DNA of 64,000 nt, taken from NCBI GenBank assembly GCA_963734845.1, contig CAVTIS010000010.1, positions 1-64,000 of the forward strand, in the 5' to 3' direction. The notes under the pieces are model-generated. The model was not told where the DNA came from and did not search any database. It was given only the letters and a program-made list of their open reading frames with translations. Positions 44,775 to 53,465 of the stretch are shown here, piece by piece. Source of the DNA: JAKAVN01 sp963734845 (lineage in GTDB: Bacteria > Desulfobacterota > Binatia > Binatales > Binataceae). Positions within the stretch are counted from its first letter, which is position 1, and the number at the start of each line of letters is the position of its first letter. The position numbers were made by a program, and so were the translations under genes.

Positions 44775-45752
44775 TCAGCACACCTGGAGTATCTGCTTCA
44801 GTGCTGCCAACAACTCGGCTGGTGTCAGGTCGGCAAGCTTCGAGGCCCGCACAACCCTGACCCGCCCGAGCGGACGCCAGCGGTCAGGATCCGTCGGCCC
44901 GAAGATCGCGACTCCCGGAGCGCCGGAGGCGGCCGCCATATGCGACACGCCTGAATCGTTGCCCACGAAGCCGGCCGCGAGATGCGCCAGACCAGCTATC
45001 GTGCCGAGCGGCTGACCGCCAAGCCAGGCAATTCCACGTGCCGCCAAAAGCGGCATCAGGACGGATTCGATCGCACGCTCCGCGGGACCGAGCACGACAA
45101 GCGCCCGCAGCGGCGGCGGTAGCGTGCTCGCCAGCGCGGCGAAATTCTCCGCTGGCCAATTCTTCTCTGCGCTGCCGCTGCCGGGGAAGAGCAGCACGAC
45201 GTGGGCCTTCTCAAGACCGAGCCGGGCGAGCGCCTGCCCCGCCTCCGCGATATCGCCGGCGAGCACGTCGATATGTGCGTCCAGCTCTGCGTCTGGAGGC
45301 GCGCCGCGCTCGCCGAGTTCGTTCAGGTAGCCGGTGGCGACGTGGCCCCTTCCCGCAGGACGGAAGGCATGGAAGCTGACTGCTCCAGGCGCAGCGGCCG
45401 CTTCGAGCGCGCGGCGAAAGCGCCGATCGGCGGCGGCGAAAAACGAATAGACGCGCGTGAAGGGTCGGAAAACCGCAGAGGCCTCGGCTAGGTCAGGGTC
45501 TTGCGCGAACAGTGCGGCGACCTCGCGTCGATCGATTGAATGAGCTCGTGCAATACCGATTCGATCAACCGCGAGGCGCGCGAGTTCCTCGCGCGCCATC
45601 AGTTCCATCGTTTCGTCAGGATGGCGCCGTGCGAGCACCCGCAGCGCCGGAACCAAACATATAAGGTCGCCGAGCGCGCCGGGAAAGATCGCCAGCACGC
45701 GTCCCGCTGCAGCGACCTGCTCCGACGTTCCTGATGCCTTCGGCGAAACCAT
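44775..45752 (-). CDS. Glycosyltransferase family 9 (heptosyltransferase-like)
   Basis: A 325-aa GT-B enzyme: VLAIFPGALGDLICLVPALR at the N terminus (ADP-heptosyltransferase-like), VVLLFPGSGSAEKNWPAENF in the middle and GNDSGVSHMAAASGAPGVAI plus FGPTDPDRWRP in the donor site. It adds a sugar, probably heptose, to lipopolysaccharide or a related glycan, supporting a diderm envelope. It is not clustered with other LPS genes in this window. Confidence 0.87.
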   Translation of the reverse strand: MVSPKASGTSEQVAAAGRVLAIFPGALGDLICLVPALRVLARRHPDETMELMAREELARLAVDRIGIARAHSIDRREVAALFAQDPDLAEASAVFRPFTRVYSFFAAADRRFRRALEAAAAPGAVSFHAFRPAGRGHVATGYLNELGERGAPPDAELDAHIDVLAGDIAEAGQALARLGLEKAHVVLLFPGSGSAEKNWPAENFAALASTLPPPLRALVVLGPAERAIESVLMPLLAARGIAWLGGQPLGTIAGLAHLAAGFVGNDSGVSHMAAASGAPGVAIFGPTDPDRWRPLGRVRVVRASKLADLTPAELLAALKQILQVC

Positions 45753-45878
45753 CGCTGGCGAATTCTACCACCATCCCGCCGCCTCGAGGCCTGTCGCGTC
45801 TCTTGCGGTACCCACGCAGCCTTGGACGCATCACTTAGGTGGTCGCAAAACGGCAGCGAATGCGGCTAAAATCGCAGC

Positions 45879-46814
45879 ATGCCGAACAGCGTGGCACGCT
45901 CACCGCTCGAACTTATCGGTCATACTCCCGTGGTGCGGCTAAACCGCCTGCCGGGCAAGGACGACGCCGAGATTTGGGCGAAGCTCGAGAGCTTCAACCC
46001 GGGCGGCAGCGTCAAGGACCGGATCTGCGTCGCGATGGTCGAGGCGGCAGAGCGCGAGGGGCGGCTCAAGCCCGGAGAAACGATCGTCGAACCGACCTCG
46101 GGCAACACCGGAATCGGACTCGCGCTGGTGGCGGCCGTCAAGGGCTACAAGCTCATCCTGACGATGCCCGACACGATGAGCGAGGAGCGGCGCTCGCTGT
46201 TGGCGGCCTATGGGGCGCGCCTGGTACTGACACCGGATACGCGCGGAATGCATGGTGCGATCGCCAAGGCGCAGGAGCTCGTGCGCGATAACCAGGGTTT
46301 CTTCATGCCGCAGCAGTTCAGGAACCACGCCAATCCCGACGTCCACTATACGACCACCGGTCCGGAACTGGCGGGCCAACTCGAGCGAATCGACGCCTTC
46401 GTGGCAGGTGTCGGCACCGGTGGCACGATCACCGGCGTCGGGCGCTACTTGCGTGAGCACTTCGGCGGCCGGCCGTTGATCGTGGCGGTCGAACCGAAAA
46501 ATTCTCCGGTGCTGTCAGGCGGCGAGGCCGGCTTCCATAAAATCCAGGGAATCGGCGCCGGTTTCGTGCCGGAAAATCTCGACACCACGGTGTATGACGA
46601 AATAATCGCCGTCAGCGACGAAGAGGCGACGGTTCATTCGCGCCGGCTCGCGCGCGAAGAGGGTCTGCTAGTCGGAATTTCCTCAGGCGCCGCTTGCTAC
46701 GCGGCGCTGCAGGTGGCCAAGCGTCTCGGCCGCGGCAAAGTCGTCGCGACGGTTTTCTGCGACACCGGCGAGCGCTACCTGACGACCGATCTCTTCCAGG
46801 CCGAAGGTATATGA
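45879..46814 (+). CDS. cysK: Cysteine synthase A
   Basis: A 311-aa PLP enzyme making cysteine from O-acetylserine and sulfide. The PLP lysine is Lys46 in FNPGGSVKDRI. The substrate loop is TSGNTGIGLA and the phosphate loop GTGGTITGVG. Stop overlaps the larE start (ATGA), so the two genes are translationally coupled. Confidence 0.95.
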   Translation: MPNSVARSPLELIGHTPVVRLNRLPGKDDAEIWAKLESFNPGGSVKDRICVAMVEAAEREGRLKPGETIVEPTSGNTGIGLALVAAVKGYKLILTMPDTMSEERRSLLAAYGARLVLTPDTRGMHGAIAKAQELVRDNQGFFMPQQFRNHANPDVHYTTTGPELAGQLERIDAFVAGVGTGGTITGVGRYLREHFGGRPLIVAVEPKNSPVLSGGEAGFHKIQGIGAGFVPENLDTTVYDEIIAVSDEEATVHSRRLAREEGLLVGISSGAACYAALQVAKRLGRGKVVATVFCDTGERYLTTDLFQAEGI

Positions 46815-47674
46815 GCGAGACGGGCGCGAACCTTGCGCTCAAGCTTGAGCGGCTGCGCGTGATTTTCGCGCCGATACGCTCGCTGATGGTCGCGTTCTCG
46901 GGCGGGGTGGATTCGACTTTCGTCCTGCGCGTCGCCCATGACGTCCTGGGCGCGCGGATGCTCGCGCTCACCACTACCTCGCCGACCATGCCGGACGATG
47001 ACCGGCGCTCGGCGCTGGAGATGGCGCGGACGATCGGCGCGCGCCACCTGGTCGTCGAGTCCAACGAACTCGAAGTCCCCGGCTATGCCGAGAACCCGCT
47101 CAACCGATGCTACCTGTGCAAGCACAACTTGTTCACGGTCTGCGAGGCCAAGGCGGCAGAACTCGGAATCGATGAGATCGTGGATGGTCTCAACCTGGAC
47201 GACCTGCACGACTATCGGCCGGGTATCAAGGCCGCGGGCGAAAAGCGCGTCCGCCATCCGTTGGTCGAGGCCGAGTTGACCAAGGCCGAGATTCGCGAAT
47301 TGTCGCACACCCTGGGCCTGCCGACCTGGGATCGGCCGGCCTCGCCTTGCCTTTCCTCGCGCTTTCCTTACGGCACGCGAATCACGCTCGAGGGCCTGGA
47401 GCGGGTCGAGCGGGGCGAGCAGTTATTGCATGCGATGGGGTTTCGGGTAGCGCGCGTGCGTTACCATGGCGAAGTCGCGCGGCTGGAGGTCGAGCAGACC
47501 GAGATCGCGCGGCTCCTCGAACCGGCGACGCGTGAGAGTGTCGACCGCGAACTGCGCAAACTCGGCTTTCGCTTCGTAACCGTCGATTTGAAGGGTTTCC
47601 GCTCGGGCTCGCTCAACGAGGGCGTGGCGTCCGCAGCTCGAATGGATTCGGCCGATTCTCCCGCCGCTCGCTAA
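46811..47674 (+). CDS. larE: ATP-dependent sacrificial sulfur transferase LarE-family protein
   Basis: A 287-aa PP-loop protein: SGGVDS at 30-35 and DRPASPCLSSRFPYG with Cys180, at the position of the sacrificial cysteine (Cys176) in Lactobacillus plantarum LarE. LarE donates sulfur to the nickel-pincer cofactor of lactate racemase. LarB and LarC are not in the window, and LarE-like proteins also occur without them. Coupling to cysK suits a sulfur-handling role. ATG 46811 overlaps the cysK stop. Confidence 0.88.
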   Translation: MSETGANLALKLERLRVIFAPIRSLMVAFSGGVDSTFVLRVAHDVLGARMLALTTTSPTMPDDDRRSALEMARTIGARHLVVESNELEVPGYAENPLNRCYLCKHNLFTVCEAKAAELGIDEIVDGLNLDDLHDYRPGIKAAGEKRVRHPLVEAELTKAEIRELSHTLGLPTWDRPASPCLSSRFPYGTRITLEGLERVERGEQLLHAMGFRVARVRYHGEVARLEVEQTEIARLLEPATRESVDRELRKLGFRFVTVDLKGFRSGSLNEGVASAARMDSADSPAAR

Positions 47675-48360
47675 TCGGCAAACATCCGCGCAACGAGCGC
47701 CTGCGCGATTTCGAGGTCGCCCGGCGTAGTGATCTTCAGATTGGCAGCCGAGCTTTCAACCACCTCGACCCGGCCGCCGCATCGCTCGATCAATTCTGCG
47801 TCGTCGGTCGCGGTCCATCGCTCGCGTATCGCACGATCATGCGCTTCAACCAGGATTTTGCGGCGAAAAGCCTGCGGCGTTTGCGCCTGCCACAATCCCT
47901 CGCGCGCAACTGTCGCCGCGATCATACGGCCGTCGATTCGCTTGAGCGTATCGGCCACGGCGACTGCGGCTAACGCGCCGTCGGTCCGCCGCGTCGCTTC
48001 GATACAGGCCGCAAATAGAGCCGGCCCCGCGAACGGACGCGCCGCGTCGTGCACCACCACGACTTCGCTCTCGGCGCTGGTGACTGCCAGCGCGATTCGC
48101 ACCGAATCCTGGCGCTCGGCGCCGCCTCCTACCAGCTTGACCGGGATTTCCAATCCTGCGCACACGACCTCAGCGCGGGCCGCCTGCTCCATCCCGGGCG
48201 GCACCGTCACCACCACCTCATCGATCTCCTCGAGCGCAGTGATGGCGCGCAGCGAATAGTGAAGCAGCGACTGTCCTCCGAGCAACACGAATGCTTTCGG
48301 CGCGTCTGTCTTGAGCCGCGTCCCGCTTCCGGCGGCGACGATAATGACGGAGCATCGCAT
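47671..48360 (-). CDS. ispD: 2-C-methyl-D-erythritol 4-phosphate cytidylyltransferase
   Basis: A 229-aa MEP-pathway enzyme (MEP + CTP to CDP-ME). Nucleotide site IVAAGSGTRLKTDAPKAFV, VVVHDAARPF with the metal Asp, and LWQAQTPQAFRR. Length normal. It converges with larE, the two CDS overlapping by 4 bases at their 3' ends. ispF is not adjacent. carD lies upstream on the same strand with a terminator between. Confidence 0.93.
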   Translation of the reverse strand: MRCSVIIVAAGSGTRLKTDAPKAFVLLGGQSLLHYSLRAITALEEIDEVVVTVPPGMEQAARAEVVCAGLEIPVKLVGGGAERQDSVRIALAVTSAESEVVVVHDAARPFAGPALFAACIEATRRTDGALAAVAVADTLKRIDGRMIAATVAREGLWQAQTPQAFRRKILVEAHDRAIRERWTATDDAELIERCGGRVEVVESSAANLKITTPGDLEIAQALVARMFAD

Positions 48361-48492
48361 CGCTTTCGAGACCGCGGCGCCTAATCAATAATCCAGCGGG
48401 CGCGGCGCTATCGAGCGTATCGGGCGGCAAGCTGCAGGGCAAAGCGTGCGATCGTAATTTGCGCATTCAAAAATGAACGATGGCACCGGAGC

Positions 48493-48524
48493 AAAAAAGG
48501 GACCGGAATTACTTCCGATCCCTT
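48493..48524 (-). terminator. Rho-independent terminator downstream of carD
   Basis: On the minus strand AAGGGATCGGAA and TTCCGGTCCCTT form a 12-bp stem (one G-T pair) around GTAA, followed by a run of six T. A textbook intrinsic terminator. Confidence 0.9.
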
Positions 48525-48557
48525 TCAAGGGTCTTCTTTCGCGTTGGATGGTTGTGA

Positions 48558-49052
48558 TCAGTTGGCGAACATAACTTTGAGCTCTTCCATGATCTTCTCT
48601 TCAGGATGAGCCTTCGCGATGGACAATTCCTTGACTAGCAAGCTGCGCGCCGTGTCGAGCATCTTGCGCTCACCGAAAGACAGCTCCTTATCGCCCTTGA
48701 GCACCAGCAGGTCGCGCAGGACCTTGGCAATCTCGAGCGGCGAGCCGGTTTTGATCTTTTCCGTGTACTCGCGATAACGCCGATTCCACGTTTGGGTGTC
48801 GGCGTCGACTTTGCGCGTGCGCAGGATCCGGTAAATCTTGTCGACCACGTCCTTGCCGATCACCCGCCGCAGCCCGACTTGGGTTACGTTCTCGGTCGGG
48901 ATCATGATGGTCATCTTCTCGGTGCCCAAAATCTTGAGCATATAAAATCGACGCTCAGTCCCCGAAATAACACGGCTCTGGATGTCCTCGATAACCGCGA
49001 CCCCATGCGCCGGGTAAACCACCTTTTCGCCTTTCTTGAATGGCAGATTCAT
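48558..49052 (-). CDS. CarD-family transcription factor
   Basis: A 164-aa protein: FKKGEKVVYPAHGVAVIEDI starts the RNA-polymerase-interacting Tudor-like domain, and the C-terminal helices (VLRDLLVLKGDKELSFGERK; LLVKELSIAKAHPEEK) bind promoter DNA. CarD stabilises the open complex at rRNA and other promoters. ATG 49052 is used rather than the TTG just upstream. Single gene with its own promoter region (49053-49250) and a strong terminator. Confidence 0.93.
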   Translation of the reverse strand: MNLPFKKGEKVVYPAHGVAVIEDIQSRVISGTERRFYMLKILGTEKMTIMIPTENVTQVGLRRVIGKDVVDKIYRILRTRKVDADTQTWNRRYREYTEKIKTGSPLEIAKVLRDLLVLKGDKELSFGERKMLDTARSLLVKELSIAKAHPEEKIMEELKVMFAN

Positions 49053-49252
49053 CAATGTATTACCACGCGTTACGACCAGGGCGGACTGGATTTCGGGCCA
49101 GTTGGTGACGTAGGTTCACTACTGTCCGATCAGCGCTGGTTCAGTCCGCTTAGTATGGCACAAACAGTAGTATTTTGTAACCCCGGGCGAATCTTCAGCT
49201 AATTGGCGGGTAAATTCGCGATCTTGCGTATAATTGGCGGACTATTCGCGGA

Positions 49253-49723
49253 TCATTTTGGGGCTGGGCCGAGCGCGAGTTCCATCACGATGGCGTCTTC
49301 GCCGGGGCCGTAGTAGTTCGATCTCAAACGGCGTTCTTCGAAATTCAATTTGCGATACAGGCTGCGGGCCGCCACGTTCGAGCGCCGCACCTCGAGCGTC
49401 ATCATCCGGATATCTTTCGCTTTTGCTTCGTTTATCGCCTCCACCATCAGCACCTGCCCTATTCCCCCGCGCCGAAGTTCAGCATGCACGGCCAGATTGA
49501 GGATGTGGCACTCGTCCACGATGAGCCATCGGCAGAGAAACCCTGCGACCTGGCCGCCAGACTCGGCCGGCACCTGGTCGACCACCATGATGCGCGAGAA
49601 CGGCAGTATCAGTTCGCGCTTGAAAGATTCGAGGCTCCACGGCTGCGGAAACGCGAGCCGTTCGATCTCGAGGATGCGCGGCAGATCGCGGGCGGTGGCC
49701 TCTCTCACGCTGGTCGTCCTCAT
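49253..49723 (-). CDS. rimI: GNAT acetyltransferase, RimI-type
   Basis: A 156-aa GNAT enzyme: FPQPWSLESFKREL, the acetyl-CoA loop HAELRRGGIGQVLM, and MTLEVRRSNVAARSLYRKLNF, as in ribosomal-protein S18-alanine acetyltransferases. Downstream of the Hsp20-like gene by 10 bases and probably co-transcribed. Other single-domain GNATs look similar, so the substrate is not certain. Confidence 0.85.
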   Translation of the reverse strand: MRTTSVREATARDLPRILEIERLAFPQPWSLESFKRELILPFSRIMVVDQVPAESGGQVAGFLCRWLIVDECHILNLAVHAELRRGGIGQVLMVEAINEAKAKDIRMMTLEVRRSNVAARSLYRKLNFEERRLRSNYYGPGEDAIVMELALGPAPK

Positions 49724-49733
49724 CGGCCGCCTC

Positions 49734-50426
49734 TTAAGCGGCTTTGAAGACCACTATCTCGAGCATCTTGTCGCGCATCCGGTGCTTGAACGATGTCACC
49801 GGCCGGTCGAATTCGACCCGGGTGAGGAAGTCGGAAGGAAACGACGCGGAGATGTACGACAGCCGGCGCATCGCGTCCCCCCGCACCCCGGCCCGCACGG
49901 CGAGCACGTTCCCGTGCAGAGTGACGGTATAGTCGTAGTCGGGCATCTCGTCGGGCAGTTTCCACAATTGCTTGAGCGAGGAGGCCGGTATTCGGCGCGG
50001 CATCTCGATCGCGACCAGGTAGGCGTTGGCATGCTCGACGACGGTGTAGACGGTACCGTAGCGGCGGTCGCGTTCGACCTTTTCGTCGTGCATCGGATTG
50101 CGGTAGCCGTCGAACGCGACGTGGCGGTCGGTGAGGGTGGCGGGACCGCGCATCCGGTCGAGCCGCAGGAGCCTGACCAACGATCCCCAGATGCTGCGAT
50201 GGCCGCGGCGACGGCCGGCAGGTCCGCCCGGCTCGACCATCGCGAGGGCGCTCTGGAAGTCGCCTGCGGTTTCGCCGGCGAAGTGTTTTTCGGCGAGCGG
50301 TCCGGGGAGGGCGCTCTCGCCCCCGCCGGGGATCGCAGTCATCATCAGGGGTCCAGAATTACCTTCGCTTGACGCTTTTGGCGCCTGGGGTGGAGGCTGT
50401 TGTTCGCTGAGGTTGTCTGTCGACAC
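49734..50426 (-). CDS. Hsp20/alpha-crystallin-like protein with a long N-terminal leader
   Basis: A 230-aa protein. The last 110 residues look like an alpha-crystallin fold: YLVAIEMPRRIP, YDYTVTLHGNVLAVRAGVRG, LSYISASFPSDFLTRVEFDR, MLEIVVFK. The first 75 residues are hydrophilic Gly/Pro-rich and probably disordered. The usual IXI tail motif is absent. This is a divergent member, possibly not a chaperone. It precedes rimI by 10 bases. Confidence 0.6.
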   Translation of the reverse strand: MSTDNLSEQQPPPQAPKASSEGNSGPLMMTAIPGGGESALPGPLAEKHFAGETAGDFQSALAMVEPGGPAGRRRGHRSIWGSLVRLLRLDRMRGPATLTDRHVAFDGYRNPMHDEKVERDRRYGTVYTVVEHANAYLVAIEMPRRIPASSLKQLWKLPDEMPDYDYTVTLHGNVLAVRAGVRGDAMRRLSYISASFPSDFLTRVEFDRPVTSFKHRMRDKMLEIVVFKAA

Positions 50427-50524
50427 GAGCGTGCGTGAGGCCGGCGATCTGTGTTTTGCGCCGGGATGGCGCGCGGTTCAAGGCTGACGATAGCCGTCGC
50501 CAGTTTTGGATGTCAACCGCGGGT

Positions 50525-50556
50525 CTAAGGCGCGGTAGCGATCGCGCGATGGAGGG
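50525..50556. repeat. Left copy of a 32-bp direct repeat bounding the island
   Basis: A 32-base sequence starting CTAAGGCGCGG and ending CGATGGAGGG recurs at 53466-53497 with one mismatch. On the minus strand it encodes the last residues (LHRAIATAP-stop) of the truncated small gene, so that gene ends at the island border. Confidence 0.85.
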
Positions 50557-50739
50557 ATGACCAAGCGTAAGCCCGTGTCGCTTTCGGGTTTCCCACAAGA
50601 TCGAATACGTGCACGCTCCCTTCCCATACAGTCGCTCCGTCAAATGTCTCTTTGACCGGCACTGATTGGACAAAGGTAGCGTGCCGCCGTGCTGCACCTC
50701 GATGGCATGTTTCAGTTCGATAGTGCTGACTTCGGCCAT
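50525..50739 (-). pseudogene. Frameshifted, 3'-truncated small gene at the island end
   Basis: The start ATG 50739 overlaps the DUF262 stop (TGATG). The frame reads MAEVSTIELKHAIEVQHGG, then breaks near 50683. In another frame the protein resumes (HATFVQSVPVKETFDGATVW ... VHVFDLVGNPKATRAYAWSS) and ends in residues from the direct repeat. One added base would restore a protein of about 71 aa. From memory, similar small proteins in other genomes are longer at the C terminus, so this copy looks both frameshifted and cut by the island border. Function unknown. Confidence 0.65.
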
Positions 50740-52445
50740 CACAGCGTCCATATCTTCAAAGCCTCGATGGCGAGGCTCGATTGACGGTCATCAATTTCTT
50801 CAGGTCCCCATTTACTGAATGCTCCGATTTCCTGGGTTATGAGCAATGGGCTGCTCTTATAAATGATTCGCTTTTCTTCAAAAGGCTTGTTGCCCATATC
50901 GACATTGTTTGTCGGGTCCAAGAGGGTCATGTTACCGAGCCGCTTAGCATAACCTTGGATAATCTCTTCCGGCAAATTCCATTCCACGGCGGGCGTGAGT
51001 GGAATTACGTGTTCCAAATTATAAACGGCTGTGTCTTCCAAGATACCGCCAAGATCGGGATTAGCTTGTCCTTCCTTGCTCAACTCAATTGCCCGCAAAT
51101 AATATCGTGCTAAGTGCTTTTTTGAGACTCGCGCACGTCCCAACCCTTCTAGAAATTCTGCGTCGGTACGTACAATACTCTTCATGCGCTCAGCCAGCGC
51201 GGCCGTTGTTTTGACTTCTCCCTCTGTAATTTCTTTGGCGCGCAGGCCATAATGGCGGTCCAAGACACCAGCGCCACCACCACCCGCGATCAGAAACCGT
51301 ACCGACTATGCCAAAAATAGTTTGAATGCCGCGGATGCTTCCTTCGGTGCGAACCGGCGGATAACAGCCAAAAGAAGCGGTCGAATTTGTTCCAATTGAA
51401 GAATGCGCATGAGTATGTACAGATAACCCCGCGTATTCTTATCGAAGTCCTTCCAGCCGGTGTGTTCCAACGGTGAGAATAGCGCGGCGTAATCGATCGC
51501 GTCTGATGCAAGCGCGACGCTCATATCTACGGCTTGCTGACGACCCGCAACCTTCTCTCTGATTTTTTCTGCAAGTTCCTTTTCGACAGTTGGACCATTA
51601 TACGAAATCCAATAGTGTCGGAGATAGGTGAGCAGTAAGTCATCAACATCAAGAGATTCAAGAATACTAGCCATCGTAGCCCAATTCGGTGCAACTTCGC
51701 TCAAACGATCCTGCGCTTTTCCAAAAAGGTAGTTTTTCAAGATATCTGCTTGAGATGCGCGGAGGCCCCGATCGTTAAGTGTCTCGAATAGCGTATAGGC
51801 GTTGAAGTGATCGGGTACCTTGATTTCAATTATAACTGCGGACTCGCGCAGGAACCCTACCCATTCATATAGGCGTTTGGCTTGGTCTGGTTTCGAGTAC
51901 AGCGCAACTATCTTTTTGATGTGGGCTCGACAGATTTTAATCGCTTGCGCGAGCCGCTCGTGCGACTCGCTTTTGATCTCAGCCATTCCTTTATCTGCCT
52001 GATCCGGCGCAAGGAGGGCATTCTTTACAAAAAAATCGTTGTCTTCAGCATTCAACCGCAATTTCGGAACATGCTCGCCGCTCAATTCGTCAAATTCAAG
52101 TAAAAAATTTTGAGTGTATTTGTTCGCAGCTTCACGTTCGTTCGGAGAACCATTAAACAGGTGATCCCGAATTGCCGATATTAGGATTGCCGTCGTTGCA
52201 AGACGTTGTTGACCGTCTGCGACTTCCCACTTTCCATCGCCACTGTGCGTCAGAACGATAGTCCCAAGAAAATATGTCTTGTTCTCACCCGCTATCGCGT
52301 TGGAAAAGTCTTGGAGAAGCGTATTTACGTGACCCTCCTCCCATGCATAGGACCGCTGATTTAGCGGCACCCTCAAAGGATACTTGTTTAGTATACTTCC
52401 GATGCCAGATTCGCCGATTGCGATCCCGAGGCCGCCATTAGCCAT
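50739..52445 (-). pseudogene. DUF262/DUF1524 (GmrSD-like) gene interrupted by an amber codon
   Basis: The frame from ATG 52445 (AAGGAG about 9 bases upstream) is open for 379 codons, meets TAG at 51306-51308, and continues in the same frame to 50739 (568 codons in all). The DUF262 half has LNQRSYAWEEGHVNTLL and VADGQQRLATTAIL. The DUF1524 half has the HNH-like YNLEHVIPLTP, NMTLLDPTNNVDMGNKPFEE. After the TAG comes SVRFLIAGGGGAG; related proteins have WSVRFLI here, so TGG to TAG is likely. Intact relatives are type IV restriction enzymes (GmrSD) or other anti-phage NTPase-nucleases. Possible fates: inactive gene, read-through, or two polypeptides from a re-start at TTG 51263. Confidence 0.8.
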
Positions 52446-52629
52446 TGTACAAGCTCCTTTCTTGCAGGAATGGAACCTGCTCACCGGCTTCTACTAATTC
52501 ACGTCGTGCCGCGAGGCGTAATCGTTCTCGTACCCACGCCGATAGAGCGACACCAGCCAAGTCCGCGCCTTTCTGAAAGGCTCGTTTCTCGGTCTCAGAG
52601 ACCCTGAGCTTCATTACTTCAGTCTTCAT
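52438..52629 (-). CDS. Ribbon-helix-helix-like small regulator ahead of the DUF262 gene
   Basis: A 63-aa protein: MKLRVSETEKRAFQKGADLA and SAWVRERLRLAARRELVEAG fit the strand-helix-helix pattern of RHH DNA-binding proteins (CopG/MobC-like). Its end overlaps the DUF262 start by 8 bases, so it is the first gene of that operon. It begins 18 bases from a set of strong palindromes that it may bind. An antitoxin or autorepressor role is inference. Confidence 0.68.
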   Translation of the reverse strand: MKTEVMKLRVSETEKRAFQKGADLAGVALSAWVRERLRLAARRELVEAGEQVPFLQERSLYNG

Positions 52630-52646
52630 GTTCGGAATGTAGACCG

Positions 52647-52701
52647 TTTGTGGACACAAATCAAGTATTGTACTTGATTTGTGTACCTTTTGTGGCCACA
52701 A
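52647..52701. promoter_or_regulatory. Nested palindromic operator region between divergent genes
   Basis: Three palindromes: TTTGTG-GA-CACAAA (52647-52660), a 14-base perfect inverted repeat ACACAAATCAAGTA-TTG-TACTTGATTTGTGT (52654-52684), and TTGTGGCCACAA (52690-52701). The outer two share the core TTGTGGnCACAA. The block lies just before the RHH gene on one side and before the transposase remnant on the other. Confidence 0.75.
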
Positions 52702-52724
52702 TGAGAGGTAGGGGGCGAACCGAA

Positions 52725-53147
52725 ATGAACCGTTTATCGCTGGGCCGCCAGACCCAAATAATCAATTGCCTCATCGAAGGTAACTCGATTCGCTCAACCG
52801 AGCGAATGACGGAGACGCATCGCGACACGATTATGCGCTTAATGGTGCAGATCGGCGATGGATGCTCGAAGCTTCTAGACGAAAGAATGCAGAACCTGAA
52901 CTGTCGTCGCGTCCAAGTCGTCGAACGGCAAAACCTTACGATGCGCATGAGCATGCGGCGCTTTACCAGACTTACAAACGCTTTCTCGAAGAAGGTCGAA
53001 AACCTTCGTGCCGCTGTGGCGTTGCACTTCGCTTGGTACAATTTCGTCCGCATACATCGGACGCTGCGTTGTACGCCAGCGATGGCGGCTGGCGTGGAGG
53101 ATCGACTATGGTCGGTTGAAGAATTGCTGAACCAAGCTTCCGCCTAG
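52725..53147 (+). pseudogene. IS transposase with its catalytic core deleted in frame
   Basis: A 140-aa ORF. Residues 1-65 match the start of the transposase family usually labelled IS1-family (MNRLSLGRQTQIINCLIEGN; a helix-turn-helix region; LNCRRVQV). Residues 66-140 match its C terminus (VERQNLTMRMSMRRFTRLTN; LWSVEELL). The middle, which in relatives runs from CDEIW to before FVERQN and carries the DDE residues, is missing, yet the frame is kept. It cannot transpose by itself. Possible imperfect ends are TTGTGTACC near 52679 and GGTAGCGCACAA near 53151. Confidence 0.75.
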
Positions 53148-53160
53148 AGGGTAGCGCACA

Positions 53161-53436
53161 ATGCCGGGACAAGATGAGAAACCAGATCGCCGAAGTTGGT
53201 GGCTGAGAATATTTGGGCGCAGCATTCTTAGGGCCCTAGTCGGAGACTTTTTCAACTCCGAACGGAATACGGCGTCAATCATCGCGATCATGCTTGTTGG
53301 CACGCTCTGCTACGTCGTGGTCGCTAAAGGAAAATACGAATATGTCAACAATCTCATGAATCTCGTATTTGCGGTGATCGGCTACTACTTTGGAACTAGG
53401 TCAAGGGTGACAGGCGACGAAGATGAGGGCTCGTAA
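53161..53436 (+). CDS. Small membrane protein, 91 aa, unknown function
   Basis: Charged N terminus, then two hydrophobic segments (SIIAIMLVGTLCYVVVA and LMNLVFAVIGYYFGT) joined by a short KGKYEYVNN loop, and an acidic tail. Two-helix topology resembles small holin- or effector-like proteins in phage and defence regions, but I cannot name a family. It starts 14 bases after the transposase remnant, inside the island. Confidence 0.55.
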   Translation: MPGQDEKPDRRSWWLRIFGRSILRALVGDFFNSERNTASIIAIMLVGTLCYVVVAKGKYEYVNNLMNLVFAVIGYYFGTRSRVTGDEDEGS

Positions 53437-53465
53437 ACCTGTCGCATTCCAAATTAGGACACTAC

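Noticed and set aside
44527..44781. An 84-codon minus-strand ORF overlapping the end of the GT9 gene
   Set aside because: Arg-rich composition typical of a shadow frame in high-GC DNA.
50541..50548. GATCGCGC/GCGATCGC-type octamers as a HIP1-like genome signature
   Set aside because: Such octamers are seen here and there, but without counting they cannot be called over-represented in GC-rich DNA.
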